This document shows positions 14,269 to 15,175 of a stretch of 15,175 nt of DNA, piece after piece (position 1 is the stretch's first letter; every line of letters begins with the position of its first letter). The stretch comes from an uncultured Eubacteriales bacterium (GTDB taxonomy: Bacteria > Bacillota > Clostridia > Lachnospirales > Lachnospiraceae). The notes under the pieces were generated by a model, which saw only the letters and a list, made by a program, of their open reading frames with translations, was not told the DNA's origin and did no database searches. The position numbers were made by a program, and so were the translations under genes. The DNA is taken from the NCBI GenBank assembly GCA_900544525.1, contig UQVN01000059.1, positions 1-15,175 on the forward strand. Reading direction: 5' to 3'.

Positions 14269-14973
14269 TTATTCCTCCAATTCTAAGAAGACATCCTCAA
14301 GGGATTCATTTCCAACTACATCTTCCGTCTTTCCTGCCGTAACCAGCTTTCCAGATTTAATAATAGCAACGTCGTCACATAGTTTTTCCGCCACTTCTAG
14401 TACATGAGTGGAGAAGAAAATAGCTCCTCCTTCATCACAAAGTTCTCTCATCAATCCTTTTAACAAATGGGTTGCCTTTGGATCAAGTCCAACAAATGGC
14501 TCATCCATAATCATTAACTTTGGCTTATGAATAAAGGCAGAAATAATAGCAAGCTTTTGTTTCATTCCATGGGAATAAGAACTAATTGGCTGTCCTAATG
14601 ATTCTGTTAATTCAAAGAGATCTCCATATTTTTTAATTCTCTCTTTTCTATCTTCTTGACTCACTTGATACACATCGGCAATAAAATTTAAATACTTAAC
14701 ACCAGTTAAATACTCATAGAGATCGGGATTATCTGGAATATAGGCAATTATCGACTTACAAGCCATTGGCTCTTGTTTAATGGACTTTCCATCTACATAG
14801 ATCTCCCCTTCTTCCAATTTTAAAATTCCTACTATAGATTTTAATGTTGTCGTCTTTCCTGCACCATTATGACCGATAAATCCATAAATTCTTCCTTTTT
14901 CAATATGTAGCGATAAATCATCTACCGCCTTTTTCTCTCCATAGCTCTTCGTTAAATGTTCGATTTTTAACAT
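14269..14973 (-). CDS. ABC transporter ATP-binding protein (ABC-2 exporter type)
   Basis: A 234-residue ATPase subunit. Walker A is GHNGAGKTT (34-42), the signature YSHGMKQK (133-140) has His in place of the first Gly-flanking residue, as is common in CcmA/NatA-type exporters, Walker B is LMIMDEP (153-159) followed by FVGLD, and the switch His200 lies in FFSTHVLE. The C-terminus ends in ESLEDVFLELEE, the standard end of this subgroup. It is the first gene of an operon with the 536-residue permease and a GNAT acetyltransferase. The ribosome binding site is a modest AGGGG 6-7 bases before ATG. A sigma-A-like promoter lies about 100 bases upstream. Expected role: energising export of an unidentified substrate. 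Confidence 0.92.
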   Translation of the reverse strand: MLKIEHLTKSYGEKKAVDDLSLHIEKGRIYGFIGHNGAGKTTTLKSIVGILKLEEGEIYVDGKSIKQEPMACKSIIAYIPDNPDLYEYLTGVKYLNFIADVYQVSQEDRKERIKKYGDLFELTESLGQPISSYSHGMKQKLAIISAFIHKPKLMIMDEPFVGLDPKATHLLKGLMRELCDEGGAIFFSTHVLEVAEKLCDDVAIIKSGKLVTAGKTEDVVGNESLEDVFLELEE

Positions 14974-15070
14974 AAGAATCCCCTACCTTTCACTTACTAA
15001 GAAAGTTTATATGTCCTACTAAGGTCAATAATTTTCTTGAATTTTATTTCTTTTTCTATATGTTGACATT

Positions 15071-15099
15071 ACTATACCCTTCTTTGTTTGATATTGCAA
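15071..15099 (-). promoter_or_regulatory. sigma-A promoter of the ABC-GNAT operon
   Basis: On the minus strand TTGCAA (15094-15099), a 17-base spacer and TATAGT (15071-15076). The leader to the ATPase start is about 90 bases, with no riboswitch-like structure that I can see. Confidence 0.65.
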
Positions 15100-15150
15100 T
15101 ATTTTTTTCACCTTTTTTCTATCACTTTATATTCGGAAAACAAGCCAACT

Positions 15151-15170
15151 AAAAGTAAGATATTACTTTT
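15151..15170. terminator. weak AT-rich hairpin near the window edge
   Basis: AAAAGTAA (15151-15158) and TTACTTTT (15163-15170) form an 8-bp stem with a GATA loop, followed on the plus strand by TTT. It may end a gene beyond the window, but it has only two G-C pairs and could be chance. The rest of 14974-15175 holds only the promoter. Confidence 0.3.
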
Positions 15171-15175
15171 TTTGA

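Noticed and set aside
14974..15060. Second minus-strand promoter using TTGACC and TATAAA in the leader of the ABC-GNAT operon
   Set aside because: The spacing between the two hexamers is about 11 bases, too short for a sigma-A promoter.
15063..15090. Plus-strand TTGACA as a divergent promoter
   Set aside because: No acceptable -10 lies 16-18 bases downstream, and no plus-strand gene follows in the remaining window.

Overview
This window looks like low-G+C Firmicutes chromosome, most likely Clostridia/Lachnospiraceae. The support is the strongly AT-rich sequence, AGGAGG-type ribosome binding sites, clostridial-style ECF sigma/anti-sigma and GntR-ABC modules, and an acyltransferase/zinc-ribbon membrane protein/esterase trio that I associate with Lachnospiraceae genomes. 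That taxonomic call is inference. All 14 protein genes lie on the minus strand and are read right to left. I see no tRNA, rRNA, insertion sequence, integrase, phage gene or CRISPR array.

Layout from right (upstream) to left. (1) 14973-12113: ABC-2-type exporter ATPase, its 536-residue permease and a GNAT acetyltransferase, with a sigma-A-like promoter at 15071-15099 and a terminator at 12055-12092. (2) 11881-8423: MacB/YknY-type ABC ATPase and a 911-codon (901 residues from the preferred start) double-FtsX permease. A near-perfect 22-bp palindrome matching a BceR-like operator lies upstream, and the terminator is at 8315-8357. (3) 8227-7067: a CDF cation exporter whose metal-site residues fit Mn(II) specificity, ended by a hairpin at 7027-7059. 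(4) 6916-5023: a YtrA-type GntR repressor, ABC ATPase and ABC-2 permease with overlapping genes. The promoter overlaps a 16-bp-arm inverted repeat (likely autorepression), and the terminator is at 4955-4994. (5) 4772-3364: an ECF sigma factor and an RsiV-like membrane anti-sigma factor, preceded by an ECF-consensus promoter (TGAAAC-17-CGTC), so probably autoregulated and possibly lysozyme-responsive. (6) 3280-3034: a stretch without a convincing protein gene that is richer in G+C than its surroundings. It has its own promoter-like sequence, internal hairpins and a strong terminator, and is my best candidate for an undescribed small RNA. (7) 2949-28: condensation-type acyltransferase, a zinc-ribbon six-pass membrane protein and an HSL-family esterase in one tightly packed operon.

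The theme of the window is the cell envelope and export: three ABC exporters, a metal exporter, an envelope-stress sigma system and a putative acylation/deacylation operon. Several translation starts were moved inward from the longest open frame because a good ribosome binding site sits just before the internal start codon. The most interesting items are the small-RNA candidate at 3034-3280 and the acyltransferase/zinc-ribbon/esterase operon, whose substrate I cannot name.
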